From: Mucidula mucida
Taxonomy: Eukaryota; Basidiomycota; Agaricomycetes; Agaricales; Physalacriaceae
Direction: 5' to 3'
Length of the DNA: 64,000 nt
Assembly: GCA_015501055.1 (NCBI GenBank)
Contig: JADNYV010000098.1
Coordinates: 1 to 64,000 of the forward strand
A model generated the notes under the pieces. That model worked only from the letters and a program-made list of their open reading frames with translations, had not been told where the DNA came from and searched no databases. This document shows, one piece after another, positions 11,994 to 23,063 of this stretch. Positions within the stretch are counted from its first letter, which is position 1. Each line of letters begins with the position of its first letter. A program made the position numbers and the translations under genes.

Positions 11994-13504
11994 ATGTCTA
12001 CAAAACTCTACCAAAAAGACTACGCGCGTATGTTCTATCCCAAGGCGCGTGGATACACTCCCATGAATGCGGATGGGCTTCAGGCTGATGATTCCCGCGC
12101 CTTTCTACTTGAAGGTGTTCAAATTGGAGACCTGATATATCGGGACTCTATGGGACCTCTGTTGTATGCTGGTATCAACATAACGAAGGCCGCTGATGAT
12201 CCGCGAAATTGGCAGACCCTGCCAAAAGACTATGAGCCGTGCGCCCTGGAGGCAGGCGTCGATTTTGTGGCGCATGCTTTGCACTATCCCAGCCCTACCA
12301 TTATATCGAGCACAACAGACGTGGGTTTCGATGTAGACCCCATCACTCATGCTCAGTGCGTTACTCTCCCGATCTTACAAGGCACTCTTTCGTGACCGCC
12401 ACAGACCAGACGGTGTAGATAGATTCAGGTTCTCGACAAGCGCCACCCAGGGAGCATATTGCGCCCTCCCTTTCGGCGGCTCGTCGTACGAGTGCACAGC
12501 GTCAGGTATCGCTAAGTTTCGAAGCTTCGCCATGATACATGGCGCCTCCTGGTATTATCAAACGGTTCACGTAGACAACCTGGACATCCAGAATGGAGAT
12601 CTTGCTGTCGTTACCGGGTGCGAAAAGACGTCGTACTGGACATGCGGCTTATTTTCCTCTGCCGGATCTGACTCACGATTGACGAAGACTCTCTGCATTC
12701 CTAAAGTTTCTGAAGGGATTGCTGAAGACAGCTACATAGTTGGATCTTGTCCTTCGGAGAGTACCCAGATGTCCGTTGACTTTTGGCTTCAAAGTGGTCG
12801 GCAAGGGGCCGCCTATATGCTGGACAATGAGCCGGCCTGCTTTGCCTTTCGTGGATTTTTTGTATCTCTCAAATCGTCCGTCTATAATGATATGAGGATG
12901 CCTTGGGGCATCCGGAAGACGTTATGGCATGCTCTTCCGAAGGTGTTACGACCGCCGATACGGTCGTGGCCCTTGCGCATGGACATCTATGCACCCGTGA
13001 GTTTCCGTTTGCCTATCCTCACGTAGCAATTGAATAGAGATACAAGCCTCATCATCCTTGTGCCCCCATCTGCGAGCTTGTACATTCGTCGGTAAGACGC
13101 TTCCTGTTTTATATTGATGCAGTGGGTGCTGACCAGCGCTAGGACTCGCGTGTGAAGACAGTTGTTGTCCATGACAACAACATTCTATCTGTCCTAGAGC
13201 CGGTACGTCTACCCTGAACCTGAAAACACTATAACGTTGATTATCTAGGATGAGGCTTTCCTTCCCAGTGACGCTGAACTGGCACGAAGAATGACAGCCC
13301 GATATATCGTCGCTGTGGATTCTGGTACGTCGACTGCCTGCATCCCTTTCATTACTAACATGTCATTCAACAGCTGGCCGCGCCTTCTTACAGGACAAGA
13401 AAAACGTGAAGTTCAGTAAATGGGAGAGATTCCGGCTGAATCCTGGGCGTAAATTCATTTCTGTTCGCCGCGAACATCTTGTCGAGGATAGCACAGCTTC
13501 ATAG
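11994..13504 (+). CDS. GDLxxVTGCxK family protein, copy B
   Basis: Intact six-exon paralog: 11994-12355, 12405-12996, 13047-13091, 13143-13202, 13249-13324 and 13374-13504, giving 421 residues. Exon lengths equal those of copy E throughout, and the first exon protein is nearly the same as E (MSTKLYQKDYARMFYPKARG start). It has the same blocks as copy A: VQIGDLIYRDSMGPLLYAG, the GGSSYECTASG block, GDLAVVTGCEKTSYWTCG, CFAFRGFFVSLKSS, TVVVHDNNILSVLEP and ARRMTARYIVAVDS. Copy B is also the evident source of the inverted fragment that breaks copy C, since part of it (about 12790-13170) recurs reversed at 14152-14540. Molecular role unknown. Confidence 0.8.
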
Positions 13505-13543
13505 TAGGAATGGTTACCTTGGATCACGTATTGCCCAATACTA

Positions 13544-13660
13544 CCTGCCGTTGTGCTCTTTGAGGGATGAAACGACATCGCCCACGGTGTTCATTTAGCA
13601 ACTGGAAGCGCAATATCAATGATTTGTGCGGACAACTTCTCATACTGAGAGAATGGAGCG
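13544..13660 (+). pseudogene. Relic of small secreted protein gene
   Basis: Short degenerate match to the start of the secreted protein gene at 17534-17920 (minus). Shared strings include GCCGTTGTGCT, AGGGATGAAACGACATCG and CAGCTTCTCAT-like sequence. The frame is broken by stops. Its place between copies B and C mirrors the intact gene between E and D. Confidence 0.55.
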
Positions 13661-13881
13661 AAATTGGATGAAGTGGATGTAGTGCCTCGCCTGGATCAAT
13701 ATCCAATTTACTATACGCCCTGTGAAGCGGTGGAATGCGTCGAAGGAATAAGTACATGAGAAAGCTGGGACCGAGGTAGGACGGAAACTGCCACGAAGGC
13801 GGGTCCCTGCATGCTTATTGTGGCTCTGGAGGGAAGGACGACTCTGACCTGAAACCCACTCACGTACGCTCCCCCCCAAGT

Positions 13882-14540
13882 ATGTCCGCAGAACTCTTCC
13901 AGAATGACTACGCGCGTATGTTCTATACAAAGGCTCGCGGATACACGCCCATCGTTCCAGACGGGGATCAAGCTGACGATTCGGAAGCCTTTCTCGTCGA
14001 GGGCGTGAAAATTGGCGACCTCATATACAGGGAAAGTACCGGGCCTCTTGTTTACGCTGGTATCAATATCACGAAGAGCGCTGACGATCCACGAAACTGG
14101 CAAAAATTGCCCAAGGATTATCAACCGTGCTCTTTGGAGTTAGGCATCGACTACAACAACAACTGTCTTCACACGCGAGTCCTAGCGCTGGTCAGCACCC
14201 ACTGCATCAATATAAAACAGGAAGCGTCTTACCGACGAATGTACAAGCTCGCAGATGGGGGCACACGGATGATGAGGCTTGTATCTCTATTCAATTGCTA
14301 CGTGAGGATAGGCAAACGGAAACTCACGGGTGCATAGATGTCCATGCGCAAGGGCCACGACCGTATCGGCGGTCGTAACACCTTCGGAAGAGCATGCCAT
14401 AACGTCTTCCGGATGCCCCAAGGCATCCTCATATCATTATAGACGGACGATTTGAGAGATACAAAAAATCCACGAAAGGCAAAGCAGGCCGGCTCATTGT
14501 CCAGCATATAGGCGGCCCCTTGCCGACCACTTTGAAGCTC
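13882..14540 (+). pseudogene. GDLxxVTGCxK family, copy C, chimeric and truncated
   Basis: The start codon and most of exon 1 are family-like (MSAELFQNDYARMFYTKARG, then VKIGDLIYRESTGPLVYAG and DDPRNWQKLPKDY). At about 14152 the sequence switches to the reverse complement of copy B (about 13170 down to 12790), carrying B's exon 2 end, exon 3 and part of exon 4 backwards, up to about 14540. The frame stays open by chance through the inverted part to a stop at 14335-14337, giving a 151-residue fusion frame. Exons 2-6 of the family are missing. Exon 1 is closest to copy A. Almost certainly non-functional as a family member, although a short protein could still be made. Confidence 0.8.
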
Positions 14541-15407
14541 GAATGGCCTGGTCAAACACGGAATGTCTGAACACGATTCACTTCAGCGAAGAACGTTAGT
14601 CGCAGTCTAGCAGGTACGGTGTTTGATCATATCGGACATGACATACTGTATGCGCTTAAGTATGATAGACTCATTGAGAAAAAAAATGTAATCCAGTCGC
14701 TATACCAGGAATACCAGGGGTACACAGTCCGACTTGTGTACCATCATCGTTGGTGGCGCAGTTCAAGGCACGCTAAAAGTTCTAGTGTTCTTTGGTAAGG
14801 GACGAAGAATATGATATGATCTCACTGGCAGGCCTTATCCTCCATTCTCTCAAAGTAAAACATCAATGACAAACGTTGTTCATGTCCAAACGAGAAAAGC
14901 TGAACCGGCGGCGTGGACTGTTCTCATCAAGGTAAGTGCGTGGGGAGCTGGTTCAACTGCTCAGGCTCTCGTTCTCCACCTTCCATAGTTGCGGACAATA
15001 ACAGTAAGTACCGACGTTATGGCTGCACTGGTGTCAATATGAAAAGTGTTCCTTTGACGGATGCGAACAATCACAGTGAGATCTTTGACAGGCTGTCCTT
15101 CTTCTCACTCTGGATGCTTCTGTGGACACACAGATGGATTACACAAAGGCGGAATTGGTGAGACTGCGTCCCCACAGATCCATCTCGTCGGGTCGCGCGT
15201 GGTCAAATAAGAACAATAGCGCTTGTCACTGAACTAGAACTCGTGTCTGACACAGAAAAAGTTGGTATCCAAGCACAGTGATCTCAAAATTTGGCACGGG
15301 GTGTCTTCGTTAGTAGATGCCCCTCGCCATTCATAGGTTGGTACAGGTTTGCATGCTACACTTGGAACCGGAACATGCGTGAGACGGACAGCACGAATAT
15401 GATATTA
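14541..15407. other. Intergenic region between copies C and D
   Basis: Some splice-like signals occur. For example, an ATG at 14866 opens MTNVVHVQTRKAEPAAWTVL and runs into a GTAAGT, but the following exons cannot be followed. No product is recognised, so I call no gene. Confidence 0.35.
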
Positions 15408-16965
15408 TTATGTCGTAATGGCCAAGAGGTCTGCATTCTCGCGGCGTAAAGATACAAATCGACGGCCAGTGGTGTCAGCTTTCTTCAGTATTTTCTTGAC
15501 CCAGCGTTCCTCGACACGGGTCAACTTCACCTCAGACTTGTCTATGAGGCGTGCCCGACCCGCTTGCATGAAATGAGTCACCCGACTAAGGAGGAGACGC
15601 AACACGAACCGGGATCGAGGATGACGAAGTATCTAGCAATCATCCTGCGTGCCAATTCGTTGTCATTTGGCATAATTTTCTCGTCCTGAAGGATTTTTTT
15701 TCATTTAGGAGGGATCATAACAGGGGAATACAGCGACTCACCGGCTCCAGCACAGTAAGAACATCATTGTCATGAACAACAGCTGTCCTTATTCGCGTAT
15801 CCTAAGTAATGCGGCTCAGAAACGATGCAGCCGATTCTATACACAAACCCACAGATGCTAGGACGAGCTCCGAGATAGCTGTACATGGATGATAAGGCTG
15901 AGTAGTAGCGTTTTGCTTAGTCAAGGAGTATATTTATGAATCGAGGGACTTACCGGAACTTGATGTGGATAGACAGGCCATGTCTTCATGGGTGGGCGCA
16001 GAAAGCGGGGAAGAGCATGCCATAGTTGCTCTTGGGTAGTCTTTGGCACGCGCATGTCGTTGTAGATGGATGATTTTAAGGAGACTCGAAATCCGCGAAA
16101 GGCGAAGCAGCATGTTTGTTTCTCGAACCGATTTGCAGTGTCCGTTCGTGCACTTTGGACGTAGTGGTCAAACAGAGTCGGAGACGTCTCTTCGTCGCAG
16201 TTCTCGATCATACGTATATTCTGTACAATGCCTTCCTCGACTTTGGGCACGACAAGCCTCTTCTTGAAAAGAGACTCGCCGTGACCTGAAGAAGCGAAGA
16301 CTCCGCACGTCCAATAGGATGCCTTTTCACAACCTGTGACCACGGCAAGGTCGCCGTTTTCTAAATCCAAGGAATCAACATGCATGACTTGGTAATACCA
16401 ACTGCGGCCGTGCTCCAGGGCGAAATGTTGGATCTTCTGCAAGCCTAACGACGTACATTCATGAGATGACCCTCCGAATGGTAGGCCACAATACGCTCCT
16501 TCTGTGGCACCGGTGGAGAATTCAAGCTTCTCACAGTCATGCGCGCTGCCATTGGTTTATGAGAACCCTTTCATTAATCGTCATTAAATCTACAGACTCA
16601 GCTCGAGGGACGGCAAGGACGGTGAACGCGTCCGATGCACTCGTTGTGGCAGAGAAAACACTTGGACTTGGAAAGCGCGCCTCGTCGACAACGTAGTCGG
16701 TGCCCGGTTCAAGGACCAAGGGTTCATACCCTTTCGGAAGTTTCTGCCAATTTCGCGGGTCATTGGCCTTTCTCGCGATATTGATTCCAACGTAGTGGAC
16801 GAGTCCTGAGTGTCTGCGAAGCACTAGGTCTCCGAGCTGCAGCCCCTCAAGAGAATGGGCTTTAGACGAATGAGCTTGGAACGCGTCGGGTTTGAGCGTG
16901 GTGTAACCACGCGCCGTCGGATAGAACATGCGCGCATAGCGGTCCTGGAACACGTTGGAGGTCAT
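15408..16965 (-). CDS. GDLxxVTGCxK family protein, copy D
   Basis: Diverged but intact paralog on the minus strand. Exons: 16965-16594, 16529-15954, 15897-15853, 15801-15742, 15685-15610 and 15562-15408. I chose the internal ATG (MTSNVFQDRYARMFYPTARG) by comparison with copies A-C; the frame is open further upstream to 17013. The motifs are kept: LQLGDLVLRRHSG, GGSSHECTS, MHVDSLDLENGDLAVVTGCE, CCFAFRGFRVSLKSS, TAVVHDNDVLTVLEP and ARRMIARYFVILDP. The small internal exons keep the exact family lengths of 45, 60 and 76 nt. The last exon is longer (155 nt), with a lysine-rich insert. The first splice (16594/16529, 64 nt) is the least certain. Confidence 0.75.
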
Positions 16966-17533
16966 GGCGGCAGCACGGAAGAAGGATTTCCTTTCGAATC
17001 GAGGCTCCATCACGTCGGGCCTGATTGCCGAGCGTCTATGATGTGCGTGTTATTCGCTTATTTAAGTTGAACAGCATTATACTGCTGTCACTAAGGATAT
17101 TGCATGAGGTTACGAAGTCGCAGCGGTACTACGCGGGGCGCACCGGCGCCTGCCGGTTTAATTCGGCCGAATCACCATCGGCGATCACTACTGACTCTAC
17201 AGTACTGCGACTAACGCTCAAGTGAATCTTGAGCAGACCTTCCGCTTTTGGCCAGGTCAATCAGTTCTCATGGGACTCCAATGGCTCATGGTTGGTGAGC
17301 TCAAGACAACTACACAACTTACGCGAGGGCAAGAACGACGAGTGTCGCGAAGGTTCGTTTCCCATTCTATACGGCGGTCCTGAGCCTTGGCACAGGTCTG
17401 CTCCCATCGTATTGTTCTCTTCTTTGGAAGGTGGTCTCCGTTTAGCATGTCGCTTCTTGTTGTCGACACGTTGAATTTGGTAACAATAACACTGGTCGCG
17501 TAATTGGTAGTTCGCAACAGTCCAAGCTTCGTA
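16966..17533. other. Region between copy D and the secreted protein frame
   Basis: Contains the promoter of copy D and possible 3' exons of the secreted protein gene (about 17260-17525, minus). Nothing else is recognised. Confidence 0.35.
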
Positions 17534-17920
17534 CTACGAACAATAACAGATGTCATTTACCTTTTCAGATTGCCTTGTGGAGCGGCAATATGAAATGAAG
17601 CAAAGATACAATGTATGAGAATTGGGACCCACAATTGAAAGCATTGACATAGGAAAGGAAGGAAGTATCAGTGAACTGATCCGCCGACAGTATTCCTTCC
17701 AGCACGGCCTTTCAGGTCCGCATCGTATCCAAGCTTCTTGATACGAAGCAATATCGTTGTGCATCCAGACAGGCGGTATGAGAAGCTGTCCCCACTGATG
17801 ATTGTCATTGTGCTTCAAGTTCCTAAATGAACACATCGATGTCGTTTCATCCCTAGGAAGCACAACGGCATGTATCGTCAATGCGAGCAACACGTGGGCC
17901 AATAGGAAGAGTAATGTCAT
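17534..17920 (-). CDS. Small secreted protein
   Basis: Starts with MTLLFLLAHVLLALTIHA, a clear signal peptide (hydrophobic core, likely cut after HA), followed by VVLPRDETTSMCSF and a mature part with several Cys and Trp residues. The open frame runs 128 codons to 17534. The true 3' end may be spliced: an exon-like stretch with YEAWTVANYQLRDQCYCYQ follows at about 17525-17460, so the protein may extend to about 17260. No family is recognised. It lies in the same orientation between copies E and D, and a relic of it lies between B and C, so it seems to have duplicated with its neighbours. Confidence 0.5.
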   Translation of the reverse strand: MTLLFLLAHVLLALTIHAVVLPRDETTSMCSFRNLKHNDNHQWGQLLIPPVWMHNDIASYQEAWIRCGPERPCWKEYCRRISSLILPSFPMSMLSIVGPNSHTLYLCFISYCRSTRQSEKVNDICYCS

Positions 17921-18039
17921 CCATTCTCAAGAGACGCAAATACCGTTGCTACAAGGCCGCAGCTCAGACAAGTAGCGGTGCACAGTTCTAGACAGCCCTG
18001 GTATAATTGAGGAGTAAATACAGCTACAGGTAAACATGT

Positions 18040-19559
18040 CTATGATGCCGCGGAATCGTTGACAAGATGTTCGCGGCGGACAGAAATGAATTTACGCCGA
18101 GGACTGAACCGGAATCTCTCCCATTTACTGAGCTTCACGTTTTTCTTGTCCTGTAAGAAGGCACGGCCAGCTAGTGAATGATATGTTAGTAATAAAAGGG
18201 CTGCAAGCAGCCGACGCACCGGAATCCACGAGGACGATATATCGAGCCGTCATTCTTCGCGCTAATTCAACGTCACTCGGAAGGAAATCGTCGTCCTAGA
18301 CAATCAAGGTTGAAGGGGCATGAAAGTCGAGGCCATACATAGACGTACTGCTTCTAGCACAGATAGGATGTCATTGTCATGAATAACAATCGCCTTCACC
18401 CGTGCATCCTGGTGCTGATCAGGACACGTCGTATTGGCAATGGAAATATGAAGAATCTTACCGATGAATGGACGAGCTCGCTGATGGGGGCACAAGGATG
18501 ATGAGGCTTGTATCTCTATTCAATTGCTACGTCAGGATGGGCAAACGGAAACTCACGGGTGCATAGATGTCCATGCGCAAGGGCCACGAACGTATCGGCG
18601 GTCGTAACACCTTCGGAAGAGCATGCCATAACGTCTTCCGGATGCCCCAAGGCATCCTCATGTCATTATAGACGGACGATTTGAGAGAGATATAGAATCC
18701 ACGAAAGGCAAAACACGCCGGCTCGTTTTCCAGCATGTAGGCGGCCCCCTGCCGACCGCTTTGAAGCCAGAAGTCAACGGACATCTGGGTGCTCTCCGAA
18801 GGACAAGCTCCAACAATGTAGCTGTCTTCTGCAATCCCTTCAGAGACTTTAGGAACGGAGAGCGTCTTCGTCAATTGTGAGTTAGGTCCGCCGGAGGAAA
18901 ATAAGCCGCATGTCCAGTACGACGTCTTTTCGCACCCGGTAACGACGGCAAGATCTCCATTCTGGATGTCCAGGTTGTCTACGTGAACCGTCTGATGATA
19001 CCAGGAGGCGCCATGTATCATGGCGAAGCTTCGAAGCTTGGCGATGCCTGACGCTGTGCACTCGTACGACGAGCCCCCGAATGGCAACGCACAATACGCT
19101 CCTTTAGCGGCGCTTGTCGAGAACTTGAATCTCTCTACACCGTCTGGTCTGCGGCGGTCATAAAAGAGTGCCTTGTAAGATCGGGGGAGTAACGCACTGA
19201 GTAGGAGTGATGGGGCTTATATCGAACCCCGCGTCAGTTGTGCTAGATACAACGGTAGGCTTGGGATAGTGGGAAGCATCAATCGTATAGTCAACGCCTG
19301 TCTCCAGGAAGCACGGCTCATAATCCTTTGGCAAGGTCTGCCAATTTCGCGGATCATCAGCGCCCTTCGTTATGTTAATACCAGCATACAACAGAGGTCC
19401 CATAGAGTCCCGATATATTAAATCTCCAATTTGAACGCCTTCCAGGAGAAAGGCGCGCGAATCATCGGCCTGAAGCCCATCCGCATTCATGGGAGTGTAT
19501 CCGCGAGCCTTAGGATAGAACATACGCGCGTAGTCTTTTTGGTAGAGTTTTGTGGACAT
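18040..19559 (-). CDS. GDLxxVTGCxK family protein, copy E
   Basis: Intact paralog on the minus strand, closest to copy B. Exons: 19559-19198, 19148-18557, 18506-18462, 18408-18349, 18295-18220 and 18170-18040. The lengths are 362, 592, 45, 60, 76 and 131 nt, identical to copy B. The start MSTKLYQKDYARMFYPKARG was chosen by alignment with B. Motifs are as in B, with small changes such as IVIHDNDILSVLEA in place of VLEP. The upstream sequence shares the GACCGAGGTAG / GTCCCTGCATG blocks with B. Function unknown. Confidence 0.8.
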
Positions 19560-19883
19560 CCTTCGGGGGGCGTACGTAACGGGGTTCCAGATGAGAGGCG
19601 TCCTATCCCTCCAGAGCCCTTGTCCAGTGATGGCATAAGGGAGACAAAAGCGTAACAATAACCATGCAGGGACCCGATCTCGTGGCAGTTAACATAACTA
19701 CCTCGGTCTTGCTGCTCTCCATCTCCATCTGTCACTTACGAATTCCCATGAATTCAGTTGATCGTGTTCAGTCGCGTTGTGTCGCGTATAAAATGGATAA
19801 TGCACCCAGTATACTCTCTATCATCCACTTCTTCCACGTTCTCCCCCTCATTTCACTGGTCGCCAACTCTAACCTGCAATCTC
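19560..19883. promoter_or_regulatory. Divergent promoter region of copies E and F
   Basis: About 320 bp between two start codons pointing away from each other. The E side holds the promoter block shared with copy B. Confidence 0.5.
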
Positions 19884-22461
19884 ATGGCTCCTCTCCCTTT
19901 GGTGACACATTACGCTCGGTGTATGGCCGAATGTCTTGAAGGTCACCCACTTTACGATCCCGAACCCCACGACCCGCACGACGCGTTCCTCGTTGAGGGC
20001 ACACAGCTTTTCGACGTTGCTTGGCTCGACTCAAGCGGCGACCTGAACTACGCCTTCAGCACCGGTCTGGGACCCGACGATGCGCGTAATAAGGACAATG
20101 CTCATGGCTCGTTGCTTCCACCGAGCCATGAAAGGTACACAGGTTGTAGGCCGTATCTCGACTTCAGCTCCGCAGATAAGGAGGAGAATCAGTGCTACAG
20201 GTCCCAGACCATCGATGCCGCGCAGGTTTCGGGAAATGTATCCGTGCCAATGTGAGTACCGTATTGTTTGACATGAAGACAATTCTGATACGCTTGATTT
20301 AGCACACCTGGAGTTGCACCCATCAGTGTCGGCGCGGCTCTCAATGTTTCCATTTCGGACAAAGCAGGCGCTTTGCTCTATGTACCCGATCGTCACACCG
20401 TATGGAAAGAGAAGCGAGTCAATCTTTCCAGCAACTATGCCAGAAAACATACCGCTGCGTGGTATCGATTCCTGAATGGCGACAATGGTAACCATGGCGT
20501 CCGGAACGGCGAGCTCTACTTCGTCACCTCTTGCTGCAAAACAAAGGAATGGCACAACCTTTGTGCGTACTCCAGCAGTAGCGCTCGAAGTATCTCTGTG
20601 CAATTCCATCCCATGCCAGAGGCCGATGTCGGCTTCGCTGGTAGTTTTGTTTGCGAGTCCAATGGAATTCAGCCCCAACGAGGACCCGTTTCAGGCCCTC
20701 CTGAGAGGAAGACACAGTGCGCTGCCGTCGTAGGCTGGAAGCTGGCTCTCTGTTCCCGCTTCATACGATTGACCAAGGTGCCTGTTCGGGTCGATAAGGC
20801 CGGGGAGTCCACATTCTGCTCCAAGTTCATCGGACAGTCGCAATGGGCACCGTACAACTCGAACCAGACTTCGATGACGAATAGCGAACCTCCCGCCTCC
20901 GGCAACAATAATTGTCCTACTACAGGATCGCAAGCTACGGATACCATGGAAACTCTTTCAGTATGTCTATCGTCTTTTTAACTTCTTGTCTCATCAGGCT
21001 GGCGGTTTCAGACTTCCACTGAATCTACCCATACAGTGCGCGATGATCCTCAAGTCAAGTTTCAACACGACAAGGTAGAAGTGAATTATCTCATTTTGGC
21101 GACGAGATGCTAAATTATTTGACGCATAGATTGTCACCCAGGCTGGTGATACATGCTGGATCGATACCGGCAAGCAGTTAGGAATCGATGGCGAACCTGT
21201 AATCTACTTCTCCACCTCGAAATTCCGATGTTCACGTCTTGTTTAGCCTTCGACGCATGCCTTGACGGAGGTCTTCCCGTACATTGAAGAGTCGGTGAGT
21301 TCGTCTTGTCCATGCTAAAGACTACGCACTGAGTACTGAGTACTACGCCTGTAAAGGCGCCATATATGGAGGTTGTCATCGCCCACGATTCGCATTATCT
21401 GTCGGTTCTCGGAAAGGTAAATTCTTCAGCCACCGTACCGAAGCGAGCGACTTACCCTTGATTTTTATCAGGGCGAATACGTGCCAGACGCTAAGGAGCT
21501 GGCGGCCAGACTCATGCGGAACTTCGTTATCGATGTTGACGAAGGTTTGTGCTTACATCGTTGCTATAGAAATAAGGCTCATGCGAATCCAGACATGAAC
21601 GGCATGCTTGTGAATCGAGAGGAAGAACATCTGACAAAGGATGACCTTGCCTTTGTGGTACACGATGCGCGTCGCTACACAGACAACGCTCTTGGGTTCG
21701 ATGTTATCCGAAAGAACATCCCCGCTGTAGGTATCAACTCGCCCATATCAATTCAGTCACTCACGGCAATTGTAGGGATGGATCTTAGCTCCCGCAAGGT
21801 TTGGCCTCGGTGTCCAGTCGCCTATACCGTCTGAACCAGTTTCCGTCGCCGCTGTTGATCATGGTCCGTTCGCTGCTTCGGAATCCTCCCAACCGGACAA
21901 GTCGTTTTTGTTCTCTATGATCGACGAACAGGACGTGGAGGAGGATGTCGATTTGGTGTTGGTGAGTAGCGTTAAACATCTCCTCGACTGGATAGGAGTA
22001 ACTATCCCTCTAGCCCCCTCCCCCGTACCCGAAGTTTGACGGAGATTCTTCCTACGCTGAACTCAAAGCAGGCCTGGCTTCCCTTGAGTGTCTCAACGAC
22101 TTCAAAGGCGCCAAGCCCATCTCAGAGCCGCAATGGTTCAAGGACCTCGAAGCCTACGTTTCAGTTCATGAAGTGGATGCAACGCATGAAATGACCAGCA
22201 GTACCAAGCTTCAGCCCAGCAAGTTTGTTACTCTCTTAGCCTCCGCACGGCGGCAATTCATTCTGGGCGAACCGGTACCTGAAGAACTGGAGGCGATGGC
22301 TCTCTCGGCGGTGAAGAAATTGTTTGCTGTTCTGGAAAACAGCGGACGCCCCCGACTCGTGAAGTTTGCGCAGAAGAGGTAAGTAGTTCTCTTTCGAGCT
22401 AAATAAAGCTAAAGACAAATACAGGAAGCGCGTGCTCGAGGCGATTGGATACTCAATGTAA
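19884..22461 (+). CDS. GDLxxVTGCxK family protein, divergent long member F
   Basis: Distant, longer family member with ten exons: 19884-20251, 20303-20960, 21012-21074, 21130-21198, 21247-21294, 21357-21416, 21472-21726, 21776-21961, 22014-22378 and 22425-22461, giving 702 residues. Every join keeps the frame. Family blocks: a HYARCMAECLEGHPLYDP start, TQLFDVAWLDSSGDLNYAF, GALLYVPDRHTVW, VRNGELYFVTSCCKTKEW, QCAAVVGWKLALCSRFIRL, then the paired small exons with HALTEVFPYIEES, EVVIAHDSHYLSVLG and VPDAKELAARLMRNFVIDVD. About 290 residues follow that copies A-E lack, including an acidic DEQDVEEDVDLVL stretch, PPPPYPKFDG and a helical C-terminus. Function unknown; no signal peptide. Confidence 0.75.
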
Positions 22462-23063
22462 GAGCAGGCCATGGTGTATTTTATAGATCAGCGAAAGAGC
22501 CCTCCTTCCGTGTATACCCGTTCCTTTTTACTTATAATACGATACTGTCTTTATACGTGTTGGTTTTCTATATCGGACAATATACTCGTCTGAACGCAGC
22601 AGTGAGCACAGCGTGCTACGAAAATCTAGCATCAATGTCCGAGACCACTGGGGTCACGGGTGTTCAAGTAGTTCAAGTTAGATTTGTTGAGATCCGGGCC
22701 TGGTGCAGCTCAACGTGTTCGAGTCCATTCGCGGGGATTCCATCCTCTGTGCTTACTCAGCCCAAAGGAGGGCTTTACCAAGCATGACTCTTAGGTAGTA
22801 CATTGGAGACTATTCTAGTACATTTAGTACATATTGAAAGTACAAGCTGAATACACCGTGGTAGGGCATCGGTTTGCCCTAACGCAAGCCTTCTAACGAA
22901 CAGCGCGATTGCAAGCCGCCTTTCCTTATCGGGTCTTATGCCCGTTATCTCATCAAGATTAAAACAGTATTTTACTGAACACAATCGCGCCCCAAGAATA
23001 TATCGAAAGGCAGTCTACCGCTACTAGTAGGTACTAGTATAAACGGTTGATGATCTTATACAA
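22462..23063. other. Intergenic region
   Basis: 600 bp between the convergent ends of F and the kelch/MYND gene. Nothing recognised. Confidence 0.5.

Noticed and set aside
12987..13172. 61-codon minus-strand frame matching the end of the copy C fusion frame
   Set aside because: It is the antisense of copy B exons 2-4. The match to copy C reflects the inverted fragment, not a shared gene.
14300..14555. 85-codon minus-strand frame that looks like a family exon (CFAFRGFFVSLKSS)
   Set aside because: It is part of the inverted fragment of copy B inside copy C, not an independent gene.
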